The notes under the pieces are model-generated. The model was not told where the DNA came from. It saw only the letters and a list, made by a program, of their open reading frames with translations, and searched no databases. Shown one piece after another: positions 36,805 through 48,689 of a DNA stretch of 64,000 nucleotides. Where the stretch lies: contig NC_081815.1 in NCBI RefSeq assembly GCF_030704535.1, positions 883,001 to 947,000 on the forward strand, read 5' to 3'. This DNA comes from Vitis vinifera. Lineage: Eukaryota; Streptophyta; Magnoliopsida; Vitales; Vitaceae. The position numbers were made by a program, and so were the translations under genes. The first letter of the stretch is position 1. Each line of letters opens with the position of its first letter.

Positions 36805-37061
36805 CAAAAGGTTTAGCTCTGACTATGTTTTTCAGACTATGACTGTGAAGTTTGAAGAATGTTTCATGGTGTTGTGGTTGTGGTTGTGGTTGTGGTTTGA
36901 TGATTCTGTGAGACTTTGCCCATTCCCCATTCCACTTGTAGCATTAGGTTACCCTGTTAGGGCATCTTGATTGATAATCATAATATAATGGCAGCAATAC
37001 GGTTTCTTTTTTCTTGTTTGCTTTGGCTGTTAAGGCACTTTTACATATAATGGTTCATTGT

Positions 37062-37064
<3 letters not shown>

Positions 37065-37093
<29 letters not shown>
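37065..37093. repeat. (TA)n microsatellite
   Basis: An uninterrupted alternating AT run of about 29 bases downstream of the OXS3-like gene. Confidence 0.9.
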
Positions 37094-37094
<1 letters not shown>

Positions 37095-37255
37095 CTTAGA
37101 ACTTCTGATACTGGTTTTGATTCTTTAGCTTTTATTCCCACCCTCATGTTACTATTTGCACTAATGATCATTTATTTCGTGTCTAAAGAGTTATTAAGGT
37201 CTTTTATTTCAAAGTGTGAGGGAGGGGGGTGGATAAATTTAGGTTATGTTTGATT

Positions 37256-37823
37256 CATAGTTTTAAAAAGCTCAAGGCGCAAAGTAGTCCTAGAGCCCTA
37301 AGACGCAAGGTGCGGGCTTTAGTGAAATGAGGCGCACCCTAATTTACATATATATTTTTATATAATATAATCAAATTTAACAATAATTTATTTATCCTAT
37401 TTTTCTTCTATTTTTCCTCATCTTCTTCGTCTTTTTCACTTCTCCACTGTACGGTTGAGACTAGGCCAAGATTTGGGAATGGTATCGGGTTCAAAAATAC
37501 CTGAAAAGGCGGCTAGAAGGAAAAACAGGGTCAAAACGGTGTCATTTTGACCTATTTTTTAAAAAGAATGGGGATTAAACGACATCGTTTTGGTCTCAAA
37601 AAATAAAAATAAAAATAAAAATTAGGGCTTCTCTACCCTCAACCCTCTGCAACCCGATGCGGTGATGCCAAAAAAGAAGAGAAGGAGAAGAAGAATAATA
37701 ATAAGGTAGGGGATCAAAACGTACCTAGCAATTGTGTTGCGCCTTGCCAAAGGCGCTCGTCTAAGGGGCGTCGAAGGATGGCCTTGCACTGCTCAAAGCC
37801 TAGGCGTGTCTTTCATAACTATG
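37256..37823. mobile_element. hAT-like non-autonomous element
   Basis: Begins CATAGTTTTAAAAAGCTCAAG and ends in the inverted CCTAGGCGTGTCTTTCATAACTATG-type terminus (CATAGTTATGAAA in reverse complement). Flanking 8-mers GTTTGATT (37248-37255) and ATTTGATT (37824-37831) match at 7 of 8, the target size of hAT elements. The ends are rich in GGCGC-type motifs and the middle is AT-rich without coding capacity. 568 bp. Confidence 0.65.
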
Positions 37824-37932
37824 ATTTGATTGATTAGATATATCATGAAATAGAATAAGACTGCTCAAAGTCTAGGCGTGCCTTTCACAACTATGATCTG
37901 ATTGATTAGATATATCATGAAATAGAATAAGA
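37789..37932. repeat. 72-bp tandem duplication spanning the element's right end
   Basis: 37789-37860 and 37861-37932 are adjacent copies of CTGCTCAAAG...AATAGAATAAGA with about four differences. The unit covers the last 35 bases of the hAT-like element plus 37 bases of flank, so it arose after insertion. Confidence 0.9.
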
Positions 37933-39052
37933 GAGGGAATAATATACCCTTCCTATTTATGTTTGGTGATTTATTATATTTCATATTTAACTTATAAATA
38001 TATTTAATCAAACAATATTATAAGAAAAATGCAATAAGTTTTTTTTTTATTTATAAAAATTGAGTTTTATTTTATTTTTTATGTTTATTTATTTAATTAA
38101 TTAAATTTTTTTCTTCTCGATGATAAATATGAAAACTTTTTGCATAAGGATACCTTATAAGAAGTATGTATCCTTATGTTTTCTTATATAAATATGCATT
38201 TTGTTGTACCATTTCTTTTGGTTTTTTTTTTTTTTTTTATGTAATATTCTCACTTATTGTCTATCAAACAATTTTAGTATTTTTACATATTTGATGACAT
38301 CAAAGGATCACAAAATTTTAAGTTCTGTTTGGTGATTTTTTTTTTAATTTGTTTTTAAAAATTGCTTTTTATTCTTGAACTTAACAATAGTTTTTAAAAA
38401 CCATAATAAAATATGTTCATGTTTTTCTCGTCTTTAAAAACGGGGGAAAGCAACTGGTTTGTTTTCAAAAAATTTTTTGAATTTTTACTATTTTATTTTG
38501 TTTTCAAAGAATAACGGTGATGTTATTTCTGTTGTCAAAGAGGCTCTTGTCCTTCCTTGGATAAAATTATTATTATTATTTACTTTTTCATATCATTTTT
38601 GTTAAATTTCATATTCCTCTTTTAAATTTTGTTTTTGGTATTTATTTTTTTAAATTTGTTATAAGAAAATAAATTGTTTCTATTTCTTATAATATTAATG
38701 ACTTATTTGAAAATTATAAATCGAAAATTGTTTTTAACTTAAAATACACAATTTGACAAATTTTTTATTAAAGAATTTTTTTTTTGAGAATTTTCTCTAT
38801 AGGTAAAAATAATTAAAAATATAAAAAAATATGTTGAAAATGTTTTATTATACATTAATGTCATAGAGAATAAATAGAAAAAAATATTTTTCACATTTGG
38901 TTTTCTAGATAAAATTTTGTTTCTAAAATAATTGAAAAATATACTTAAAAAAATTGTTTTCAATTTTCTTTTTAAATTATTTTGTAAAATCTTTGCCAAA
39001 CATGTTCTAAGCTTTTGCTATTTTCAAAAAAGAAAAAAAAAATCCATTGATA

Positions 39053-39055
<3 letters not shown>

Positions 39056-39105
<50 letters not shown>
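39056..39105. repeat. (TA)n microsatellite
   Basis: About 25 uninterrupted TA units, ending at ATTGCCCGCC. Confidence 0.93.
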
Positions 39106-39107
<2 letters not shown>

Positions 39108-39609
39108 CCCGCCAACTTAAATAGCTAAATTTCAAATTTTTTTTTTACAATAACCAATATATATGCATTTGTAATTTTTTCAATTGCCAAAAATTCAATA
39201 CCCAAAAGAGGAAAAGCCATAACTGTGTGCCTATGAAGTTACCATACACATACAAAGCCATTAATTACAATGAAAAAAAAATGAAAAAGACCATTAATTA
39301 TACCTCGTCCTCCGTGATTTCTCCTGATTTGGATTGACTGTAGATTCTTAAATATTAACAAAATACAGATAAGAAATATGATCATGGCACCAGGCCATTT
39401 TGACTGGTTTTTTGCTTTGCCTATAAATGAAGTTTTTTTTTTCCTCTGAGAAATTGAGAATTGTGAGAAATGGTGGCTTTGCAAACAGGGCTTCACTTTG
39501 GGAAGACAGAAGACTCATCCTCAGGTTTATTCATTTCCTCTCTATTTTATTTTGAGAAAAAAAATGTTTATAATTTGATTGAAAGTCTATCAAAATGAAG
39601 AAGATTTTG

Positions 39610-39935
39610 TGCTATGTTTGGATCCCGAAAAATGCTAAGGAATAAAGTGAGGAAGATTTGTGCTATGTTTGGATCCCGAAAATTATAAAGGAAAGAAAAA
39701 AAATGTTAAAAAAAATAATTTTATTTTATTTGACTTCACTATGAAAAATATATATATAAAAATTGAATATAATTAAAATTAATTAAAAACTTATATATTT
39801 TAAAATTATTTAATTTTTATATAATAAAAGAAAATAAGTAAAATGTTGGTTGTGAATCTATTTTTCATTTTCTTTTCACTTTCCCTTTTTATTTTCTTTT
39901 ACTTAAACTTTTTTTTCAAATTTTATGGACACATG
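39610..39935. mobile_element. MITE-like element, GGCTATGTTTGG family, copy 2, with duplicated left end
   Basis: TGCTATGTTTGGATCCCGAAAA occurs at 39610 and again at 39661, so the left end is tandemly doubled with a 51-bp period. The core (39774-39820) matches copies 1 and 3 closely. The right end is eroded and its boundary uncertain. Confidence 0.5.
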
Positions 39936-40772
39936 GAATTAGGGAAATAAATGATAAAAGCCATTTTTTTATTTTATGTATGATACTTTAGTTATTCTTA
40001 ATGTGTAACAATATCACTAATTATATATAGTTTATATATGGTTTATATATATATATATATCCCATAAAAGGGTCCAATTAAGACGAGGATTTTGTAGCTA
40101 TTTGAGATTTTAAATAATTTGTAAAAGTCTTTGTTAATATTTTAAAATATGTTATAATATCTCTATGTTTTGATCGGAATATTAATTAGGATATATATGT
40201 TGATTCATCTTTTGATGTAAATGTCATTCTTGTCCTTTTTTTTTTTTTTACTTTATACCAAATTATTTCAAAAAATGCTTTCATATATTTACCTGATAAA
40301 TTGAATATTATTTTAAAATAGTAAGATTCTCATAATGGTCACAATTATCAAAATTTAAGAGACCAATTAATGTTCTCTAGCATTCATTAGAAGATTAATA
40401 AAAGCCACAAATGATTTGAATTCATGATAAATATTTTATTATTCATTTTTTTAATCTCTAATGAATAATCAATATCGATAATTATACAACATGGAAGTCA
40501 ATTTTTCTTGATGAATGTTACTTTGGATGTATAGATTCATTTTTCTTCTATAGGTTTTACGTTATATTAGTAATTAATACGTGTAAAACATATTATTAAT
40601 TCGGTTTTTTATTTTTATTTTAAATATTTGATTAATTAATTGAACTTTGGATTTGCTTCTTCATAGATTCAATGACTCGGAATTATATTCGTCAGGACTT
40701 TGATTGATCCCACTGCTTGGTAGTATAAATTTTGGCATATGCGAATATCAAACATATACACGTATATATACG

Positions 40773-41711
40773 ATGGCCCAATCACTATTCTATGTTACCC
40801 AAGAAGAATTCAACATGTTCCATTCGATTGACCGCCAGCTCTACACTCTTCTCGTCGTCAACCTATGGCGTGATCCAGTGGAATCCATGCAGATCATAGC
40901 CTTCTGGCTCTGGTTAGAGAGGTCTGGCTTCAACAATGCCGTCACCAAGATGCTCTCCTTGCCCTACATTCTGGTAAACGAGCTTGCGGACGAGGCTCTC
41001 ACATGCCTCAACTGCATCAGCAATCACTACCCTTCTTCCTCCCCGGACTCCCATGACATCCCTCTCATCCAGAGCTTGATGGAGAAGGAGATCGACCTCC
41101 AATTCTTCCATCATAACAGGGTTCCAGCAGCCCAAGGGATAGCCAAGATCGTGAAGGAGGTGTGCCTGAGAGGACTAAAGGACATCATGGACAGCGCCAT
41201 TGAAAGGAACAAGACCCAGAACGTGATGGAGAGCCAGATGGTGGTGCCGCCCATGGTCCACACAGGCCTGAACAAAATGGGGTTGGGCGGGATGGTGGAT
41301 ATGGGGTATGGAGAGAGCGAGGTGGGGCAACCATGGAACAGGGAAATCGAGGTTCCACCGGACGATAGGACGATGTTTGTGACGTTCTCGAAAGGGTATC
41401 CAGTATACGAATGGGAAGTGAGGGAGTTCTTTGGGAGAAGCTATGGGGATTGCATAGAGAGCCTGTATATGCAGGAAGTGGAGGCGAATGAGCAGTCACT
41501 GTTTGCGAGGATTGTGTTTCACTCAGCTTCCACCATTGAAATGATACTGAATGGGATGGGGAAGGCCAAGTTTACCATCAATGCAAAGCATGTTTGGGCG
41601 AGAAAATTCGTGCCGAAACGGGCGAAACCCTTGTCTGCAACTTCGCCTGCGTCGTCTTCTTCGCCTGGTGAGATGCCTGCTTCGCCTCATTTGCCTTTGA
41701 GTCTCTCATGA
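40773..41711 (+). CDS. Plant-specific protein with C-terminal RRM-like domain
   Basis: Intronless, 312 residues from ATG 40773-40775 (MAQSLFYVTQEEFNMFHSID); an in-frame upstream extension to 40704 lacks family character. The N-terminal half (1-150) is a helical domain with no name known to me, including RQLYTLLVVNLWRDPVESMQ and QSLMEKEIDLQFF. Residues about 199-282 resemble an RNA-recognition motif: RNP2-like TMFVTFSKGYPV and RNP1-like LFARIVFHS. The tail is Ser/Pro-rich. Homologues in many eudicots are annotated as RRM-containing or uncharacterised; function is unknown. The coding GC content stands well above the flanks, as expected of a real gene. RNA binding is inference, since aromatic residues typical of RNP1 are not well kept. 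Confidence 0.82.
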   Translation: MAQSLFYVTQEEFNMFHSIDRQLYTLLVVNLWRDPVESMQIIAFWLWLERSGFNNAVTKMLSLPYILVNELADEALTCLNCISNHYPSSSPDSHDIPLIQSLMEKEIDLQFFHHNRVPAAQGIAKIVKEVCLRGLKDIMDSAIERNKTQNVMESQMVVPPMVHTGLNKMGLGGMVDMGYGESEVGQPWNREIEVPPDDRTMFVTFSKGYPVYEWEVREFFGRSYGDCIESLYMQEVEANEQSLFARIVFHSASTIEMILNGMGKAKFTINAKHVWARKFVPKRAKPLSATSPASSSSPGEMPASPHLPLSLS

Positions 41712-43051
41712 GATATGTTGTGGGTTGGTTTGGTTTCAGATGGTGATGGGTAACATCGCCTCATTTACATAGCTGAATAAGGTTTAATTTTGTTGGAATA
41801 TATCTCCAACTTAGAGACAACCAAAAAAAAAAGGATTTGTATTATTATTTCTTTTTTAGAAAAGGACATATCTTTCCACACATCCATCTAAAAAAACCAG
41901 AAAACATAAAACCTTTAAAATTAATTCAAATTTTATATACTAATAAATCAAATATAGTAGCTACAATAGTTATATATATAATATGAATTTTGGATTTTTT
42001 TTTTCTCACATATGTGTATGATGACACACTTTTCTCTTATTTTTTATATTAAATGCTAATATTTTTTTAAAAAAAAAAGAAAAACCAATAGTTTCCTGCT
42101 CTTATTGAACCTATCATAAAGTTAAATATGTTTTTTACTCAATTCATCTTACTTTGCTAAAGTTAGAATCTGTCCGACCTTACAAAAGTAAACATCTGTT
42201 CATTTGTTTATGTCAATTTACACTCCTTATAGTTCAATTGATAAAAAATGAAATAAAATACCCTTTCTTATATGAAGGATTAAGTCAAAGTTAACATTGA
42301 ATTTTGTATTTTCCATATTTTAATTTGAAGGATAACTCATTTTTAATATAAATGTTTTTACTTAGATTTTTTTTTTTAAAAAGTTATTTTTATAAGAAAA
42401 GAATGAAGACATTTTTATCAAAATGAGCCCACAAAAAATGAACGTTAAAATTTGAATTTTCAAACAACCTTTTAATTCAAATAACCCAACAATAAAAAAC
42501 CTACTTTGAAGACTGTGTACAAGAAAGCTCCTCGAAATAATTCCAATTTTGAAGTAATTTTGGGGCATAAGCAGACAAATGGATCTCAGCCAAACATATA
42601 GATGCAGCCCACAAAGGATTGGTGGGCCCTCGACAAAAACCCAATGGAGCTTCGATGACAACGATGTTGGGCCTCAGCTCTGGTCCGTTTCATATACACA
42701 TTCGCCTTCATCTCTTCAAACAGCCCCACTCTCTCCACTGCGGAAGAGCAGAGCAGATTCAAACTATTCATTCTACGTAATCAATCATAGTGTAAAGGTA
42801 ATCTCTTGTTTTTCTGAGCTTTTTGAGGAGGTTTTGGGGTGGAAAAAGCACTATTTTGTTTCATCCGGAAAATATAATCTGAAACCCTAGAAAATACCCG
42901 TCTTTGAGGAGAGAAACGGCCAAGTTTTGGTGTGTTTTTAGTGGTGGGGTGTTGATGACAGGGCTTAGTTTCGGAAACCCAGAAAGGGAAAAGCCTGGTT
43001 TGATGGAATTTTGGTGTTTTTTTCAGTTTTGTTCGATTGAATTGCTTGGAA
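41712..43051. other. Intergenic region and 5' UTR with probable intron of the ORG4-like gene
   Basis: The left part is 3' flank of the RRM-like gene and AT-rich DNA, with a third copy of the dispersed repeat at about 42315-42490. From about 42600 the sequence becomes GC-richer. A donor AAAG|GTAATC at 42798 and acceptor TTTTTTTCAG ending at 43026 would remove a 229-base 5'-UTR intron just before the ATG at 43052. Confidence 0.55.
42315..42490. repeat. Third copy of the dispersed AT-rich repeat
   Basis: Shares with the copies at 5.9 and 6.5 kb the order ATATAAATGTTTTTACTTAGA-like block, A-rich tract, GAAGACATTTTTATCAAAATGAG and AATTCAAATAACCC. Confidence 0.5.
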
Positions 43052-45082
43052 ATGGATGCGGGTTCGAATGGGGAGGAGCCCGTGTCGTGGGATGAACTCT
43101 ACAACATAAATTTGATGCCTTCGGAGTTGTTTTTGAAGTTTAGAAAAGAGGTTCAAGGGGTGCGGGTTGGACTCAACTTGGAGGTATATTTTCAATGCTT
43201 GTAAATTCTTGAAGTTGAACTGTTCTCTAAGTCCGGTTTAATTGTTTTGGATTTCCTAATTCATAATCAATTTTTATTCATTATTAGATGTTGGTTTTCC
43301 AAATATTGAAAATAAAATCATGTTCGTGATAAATTTAGTATAAATATTAATACGATAAACCAATTATCTCTGGTTATTGTAGGAATGGGTGAGAGAGAGC
43401 CAGAATGGGTGAATGGATGGCATTGCTTACTATTGTTTGTATGGAAGTCTATTTCATGTAAAACTTACTTCAAATGTGTAATGGCGATATTTGTAGGCCT
43501 GTATATTTATGATCGGCTTAAAGGACTAATGGAGTGTGTGGCATTTCAGTAATTGAGGAAAAGACGTATGACTAAAATATTAGAACATGGCTCTTCTAGG
43601 TGAAGTTGATTGTTGCTCAGTGTGAATGATGCGGGCTTTGTTTTTCTGGTGTATGTATGACTATGCCTGAGGGAAATCAATAGGAAAATGAGGTTAAGAC
43701 AGAATCACTTACTTGTTGCAACTTGCAACCTTAGGTTTGGATCAAGTGCCTGAAATTATTCTGCAACAGAGGATTAATTAAAGCTTTGTCATTCATATCA
43801 ACAAAAATCAACCACTATTTATAGAAATATTGAATATCAAATCCTTAACCAGCCCTCTACGTCACTGCAAGTCCATCCTTTTATTTGTTTTTAACTGCTC
43901 CTAGTGCTCCCATTTTTCTATGTACTCATCAACATCCCCTCCTTGTTGGAAATGATGGAACTTCATAAAAAGCCTGCGATGATAATTCATGTAAAAAAAC
44001 TATAAATTAATAACTAAGCTAATCAGCCTCTTAAGTTTTTTTTGAATTGCAAACTCCCATCTATTGTTCACAAAAATCAATCCTTGATCTTTTGATGGCA
44101 TCACATACTGAGTATTCTCATTACTTCTATTCTGATTTTAATTTTGATAATACAGAATGTGGCTGTTTGTTAGTTTTTTGTTTCTAGTCATGTTGTATAT
44201 TATCTCCAGTTTCTTGTAATCCAATTTGCTCATTGTCCTGTTTCAGTTCTATAATGCTCCAGTGAATGAGTACCAGGCAAAGCTGGTGTTGAAGCCTCTA
44301 TCCCCAGATCGGAGGTGGAAGTTCATATACGAGCCTGTACATCATGATGTGCATATTCTTTCCAAAAAGATCCCCATAACCAAATTTCTGAATCTCCAGG
44401 TTTGAAGCTTCTTACCTGTTCCATTTCTTTTTTGGTGGGGATGCATATGTGAAGAAACATAATCATGGAAAACTGTATTGGTTCATGCAACCAGATATGT
44501 GAAAATTTTTGTTGTAGTCAAAGTTCTTGGAAATTTCCAGGTTGGCGTAGGTCATAGTTTTCAGTTGCACACAACTGGTTGGAAATGGAAGCTTACTACA
44601 TGTTTGGGTGGAAATGGCATATCTAGGATTCGTAATAAGACATCACTTGGCTTGTTCCCTGGCCTGGATTTTCGATTTGGGTGGACGGCTGATTATGTTC
44701 TTCCAGAAATTACCGGGCAAGTTTCTTGATCTTCTTTATATTAATTATTGAGGAGTTCTCTAGAGCTATAAGCTTAAATTTATATTTTTTTTCTGATATA
44801 ACAAGCTTCCATACATCAATCATCATTTATTCTTTCATGTTTTCAAGTTTCAATGACATGCTCTTTGTTTCCCATAAAAGAAGAAGGATGATGTGCTCTC
44901 TCTTCCTTAATATTGTTTCATCAACTAACTTATCTACATTACTTTGGGGGTTGGCTCATGGTTGAAACCTTGAATTGAACAGAGCTGTCGGCACTGGTGA
45001 ACCATTGTTCAACATGAATTCAGGACGGTTGCAAGCATCATTAGATAGAGTTGAGGCCATTTTAACCCATACATCATCATAA
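43052..45082 (+). CDS. ORG4: ORG4-like protein (OBP3-responsive gene 4 homologue)
   Basis: Four exons: 43052-43183, 44247-44399, 44541-44716 and 44983-45082, 186 residues. The first three end in phases 0, 0 and 2 and join cleanly. Intron 3 has a GC donor (CCGG|GCAAGT), a minor but accepted plant splice type. The protein starts MDAGSNGEEPVSWDELYNIN; conserved blocks are MPSELFLKFRKEVQGVRVG, KLVLKPLSPDRRWKFIYEP, GLDFRFGWTADYVLPEITG and EPLFNMNSGRLQASLDRVEA. The beta-rich, amphipathic pattern hints at a membrane barrel or lipid-associated fold, but that is guesswork. It fits my memory of Arabidopsis At2g06010 (ORG4), first noted as induced by the DOF factor OBP3. Function is otherwise unknown. 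A candidate 3' exon with a membrane helix lies at 45617-45751. Confidence 0.72.
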
Positions 45083-46393
45083 ATAATAATTGTCAAAAGA
45101 ACCAGGTATGCAAAGAACCAGGTATGCCTATTTGTTAACTCCTTTGAGAAGTATTTCGAGATGGCCATTAGATAATATCTTAGTCGGGTTCTCTTAACAA
45201 TTAAGCCAATAGGACATGAGTTCATTTTGAAACCACAAGAAAATCAAATTTCCGTCTTGATTTTTCTGAATATTTGAAGTGAAATCTTGTATTATTTTTT
45301 CCTGTAAAAGCATGAATGGTTCTTTTTATTCTAGAAAGAGTTTTGCAGTATGAGAATACAGAGATCTCAAATAACCGTATTTCTATTTGCTACTGTCATT
45401 TTCTTGAAGAGTTCATGTTACAATATGAAACTGTGCTGATTGAGTTCCTTAAATACTGAAATCGTCATCTCATCTCCTTGTGCCCCACACTTCAGATATC
45501 AATTACCTCTTATCATTTATTTCCTCTAATAGAATAAAAATGGATCATTTTTTGTTCTGTTAAGTCTTTATTTTAACATCATATTGTCCTTAAACCATGT
45601 GATTCAGATGATCAGGTAGGAACTCAAAAACAAAGCAACTGCTATTGGAAATACTCCATGCGCACAAAAAGGGTTGCTATCATAATCACTGCTGGAGTCG
45701 CAATCCTTTACTACGCCCTATGGTCCCTCGACATGGAATTGTATTGCCATTGATGGGGATGTGCACAAGCAGAAGAGTCATCAAATCAAACATTGTCTTG
45801 CTATGTGTTGAGCATTTCCCGCTATGAAACAGATCCATGTATTTAATTAGCTTTACATTTGAGTTTGTTTTGTCCTTGTTCATTTCTGCATCTCTTTCTT
45901 TTCCTGTTTCTTTCCTTTTCCTTTTTCCCTTTCCTGGGAAACCCAACTTTCACAAAATTGTTGCCAGCATTGCAGAAATTAGTACTCTTCTGGTTAGAAG
46001 AACAAACTATATTTCATTCAATTAGGGCATTTTACATCCATATCTTTTTCATAAATCCTAATCACATCAGCCGAAAATTTATGATGCCAAAACCTACTAG
46101 AATTGAAAATAAACCTCTTTCTAAGTTGTTGGGTCAATTTCCATGCAATGTATGCCAAATGTGACACAGTTTTGTTTCTTAGTATTTTCAAATTTGAAAA
46201 GCAAAAACATTCTTCTGTTACTTTTTAAAAGCTAAGAGAGGGAATTATACAAAACATGTTTCTGACTTAAAAGGAGAGCCCACACAACCTAGCCGTTGTA
46301 GCCTCCAACGGCCAAATCTCCACCCATTTAAATTCAAAACACTCCATATCCTTCAGGGCAGTTCAACATCAATTTCAGAAGTTCCCAATCCAA
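45083..46393. other. ORG4-like 3' region and intergenic DNA
   Basis: A 16-base motif AAAGAACCAGGTATGC-like repeats in tandem at about 45099-45126 and provides two donor-like sites (CCAG|GTATGC) just after the stop. A candidate downstream exon is at 45617-45751. The rest is AT-rich without other genes. The 46260-46393 part is the leader of the next gene. Confidence 0.5.
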
Positions 46394-47020
46394 ATGGGTT
46401 CCTCTAAGTTCAGAACCCCTTGTTCTTTCCTGAATCTTCTTCTCTCTTGTTTGAATTTCATTCTCTTTATCCTCTCTTCAGCCTCTCTTGCACCCACCAT
46501 CCTCCTCAGAATGCCCCCAACTTCACTGGGCTGGGCGTTTCTCATGATCTCATGCATCTCACTCTTCTCCTCCTTTGTTGGTTTTTACTCTCAGCTCACA
46601 CACTTCTGCTTCATAACCCATGTTTCACTTCTGCTCTCCTCTTCCATAGGCCAACTGCTGGGCATTTTGGCCTTGTTTACCAGAGAGAATTCGAGCCTCT
46701 CCATGCTGAAATCGCCTCGGGACATGAAGGAGGCTAAGCTTTTAGTGAGGTTGGAATGTGGGATTTTAATGGCAATGTTTGTAATGCAAGTGGGGGTGTT
46801 GATATTGACTTGTATTATTCACAGCTGTTGGGTAAGAGAGTATGAGGGGTTGGAGGCCGAGAGAGAGGCAGCGGCGAGGAAGAGGAGTAGGAGGATTGCG
46901 CGTGTGCAGGAGGAGTCCATGGCAAATGCAGCAAAAATTGCAGAGGTAAAAGCCAAGGAGTTTGATGAGAAGATGAAAAACAAGTATGGGCAGTGGGTGA
47001 AAACTGATTTTGAAGGCTGA
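46394..47020 (+). CDS. Uncharacterised four-helix membrane protein
   Basis: Intronless, 208 residues, starting MGSSKFRTPCSFLNLLLSCL. Four hydrophobic segments are evident at about 10-38, 44-68, 70-94 and 117-145 (LECGILMAMFVMQVGVLILT). The C-terminal 60 residues are highly charged and helical (EREAAARKRSRRIARVQEES; IAEVKAKEFDEKMKNKYGQW), probably a cytosolic coiled coil. The topology resembles the tetraspanin-like or 'membrane lipoprotein' group of small plant proteins, but I cannot name a family. No large extracellular loop with CCG was seen, so it is not a classical tetraspanin. Coding GC content exceeds the flanks and the frame is clean. Function unknown; likely a plasma- or endomembrane protein. 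Confidence 0.8.
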   Translation: MGSSKFRTPCSFLNLLLSCLNFILFILSSASLAPTILLRMPPTSLGWAFLMISCISLFSSFVGFYSQLTHFCFITHVSLLLSSSIGQLLGILALFTRENSSLSMLKSPRDMKEAKLLVRLECGILMAMFVMQVGVLILTCIIHSCWVREYEGLEAEREAAARKRSRRIARVQEESMANAAKIAEVKAKEFDEKMKNKYGQWVKTDFEG

Positions 47021-48614
47021 GGCTATAGCGACTTAGATTTGTTTGAGAGTGTGTTCTTCTTTTCTTTCTTTTTCATTGTTTATTGCCGTTTGTACTTCGT
47101 GGGGTCACTATGGGGGTGGCCATTGGCTGTGTAATGTAGAGAAACATAGTGTTTTTGGAGAGCAGAGTAATCTTCCTTCCTTAATCTGTTCTATGTTAAA
47201 TAAGATTTAACAATTCTCTGTTTCTTCTCTTATCCTGTATTGGGTTTATGGATTTTAATCTCCTTGTTCATTGAGAAAGGCTTACTGATATTGCTTCACT
47301 TCATTTCAGTCGTGGGTATGTTCAATCACCAATTGAAGCAGCAATAAAAGGCAATGAACATGGTCTTTCAAATGGTCTCAAACATATTCTCTGTATAATT
47401 CTTTCAGCAAATCATATACTTAATAAACAGGGGACTTTGCGGACTATATTTTTATCCAAAAATCCCTTCTAGAACTTCAACCACAATATCCTCCAAATGT
47501 TTGTTCCCAAAAGAAACAAATTTTCAGATAAAACCACGTTGGATGGCATCAAGTCATGGTGGGTCCTCCATGATTATGCACATATGTGCCCACCACAATA
47601 TGTAATCATTGAAGCAAGAGGGAAATATGCTCCACGATTGCATTTTTTTAGACACTAATGTTAATTTACTACATCTTTATGAGGTGGGAAAGAAGGCTGC
47701 TGGCTGGCAGCTTTAAACCCACATGTTCCTCTGACAAATTCTATACATATGAACTATGATACTTTTACTTATCCATTTAGGCTACTTTTCATTGGTGGGA
47801 TATGATAAAATAGTACATGACATATCATATTTCATTACATAAAAAATGTATTTTTTAATATATAATTTTTAATGGGATGTGATAGGTTGGAAAGGTTGCT
47901 GATTCATCTGCTATGATTAAATAATCCCACTGGATAATCCAAGCGAGACCAAAATTGTTGAAGAAGAATAATAAATGTGGAAAAGCTGAAAGTTCTCTTG
48001 GAATAACAAAAGAACTATTGAATAGCTCAAAGTCATCCAATACAGGCTAAGGGAGGATTTTAGTAGATGGTCCAAAATAGGTCCACCAACTATGAAACCA
48101 AAAAGGGAAAGAAGAAAGCTGGTTCTTGGAAGGAAAATAGAACATCCATGAATGATGGAAGTCCCTATTCTGGATCAGAAAAGCATTAAACCATGCTTTT
48201 GAAATAAATAAAAAATAGCAAAATATACATTTAAAATAGTATAATATATATTTAAAAATAGCATATATTATTTTTTTAATATTTTCTATTTAAAAAATGA
48301 AAATTCTCTTACTTTTAATAATATTTATGATTAAAATATTTAAATTTTATAAATAATTTTTTTTTATATTGTTAATATTATTTTATATTTTTTTTTGTTT
48401 TTTCCTTTTTAACCATAAATTTAATTTTACAAAATAAGTAAATTTATAATATATGAAATATACATGTTCTACGTATTAACATAGAATTAACATATCTTAT
48501 GTAAAAGGGATATAAAGAATATGATGGATATATCCTACCACTTAACTAAATATAGAATAAGATAAGCGACAAGATGAATTATCTTATATCATTATCGTTC
48601 AAATATGGAATAAG

Positions 48615-48689
<75 letters not shown>

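Larger units (their letters stand above)
36805..40772. other. Intergenic region rich in small repeats
   Basis: It contains the OXS3-like 3' UTR, two TA microsatellites (37065-37093 and 39056-39105), a hAT-like non-autonomous element, a 72-bp tandem duplication and a second copy of the GGCTATGTTTGG MITE family. I see no plausible gene. The last few hundred bases are the AT-rich upstream region of the RRM-like gene. Confidence 0.6.

Noticed and set aside
38739-38999. 86-codon minus-strand open frame
   Set aside because: Lysine/phenylalanine-rich translation of AT-rich DNA without splice partners or family resemblance.
46420-46737. Alternative-frame open stretch overlapping the membrane-protein gene
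   Set aside because: Shadow of the real gene, which has the consistent four-helix pattern.
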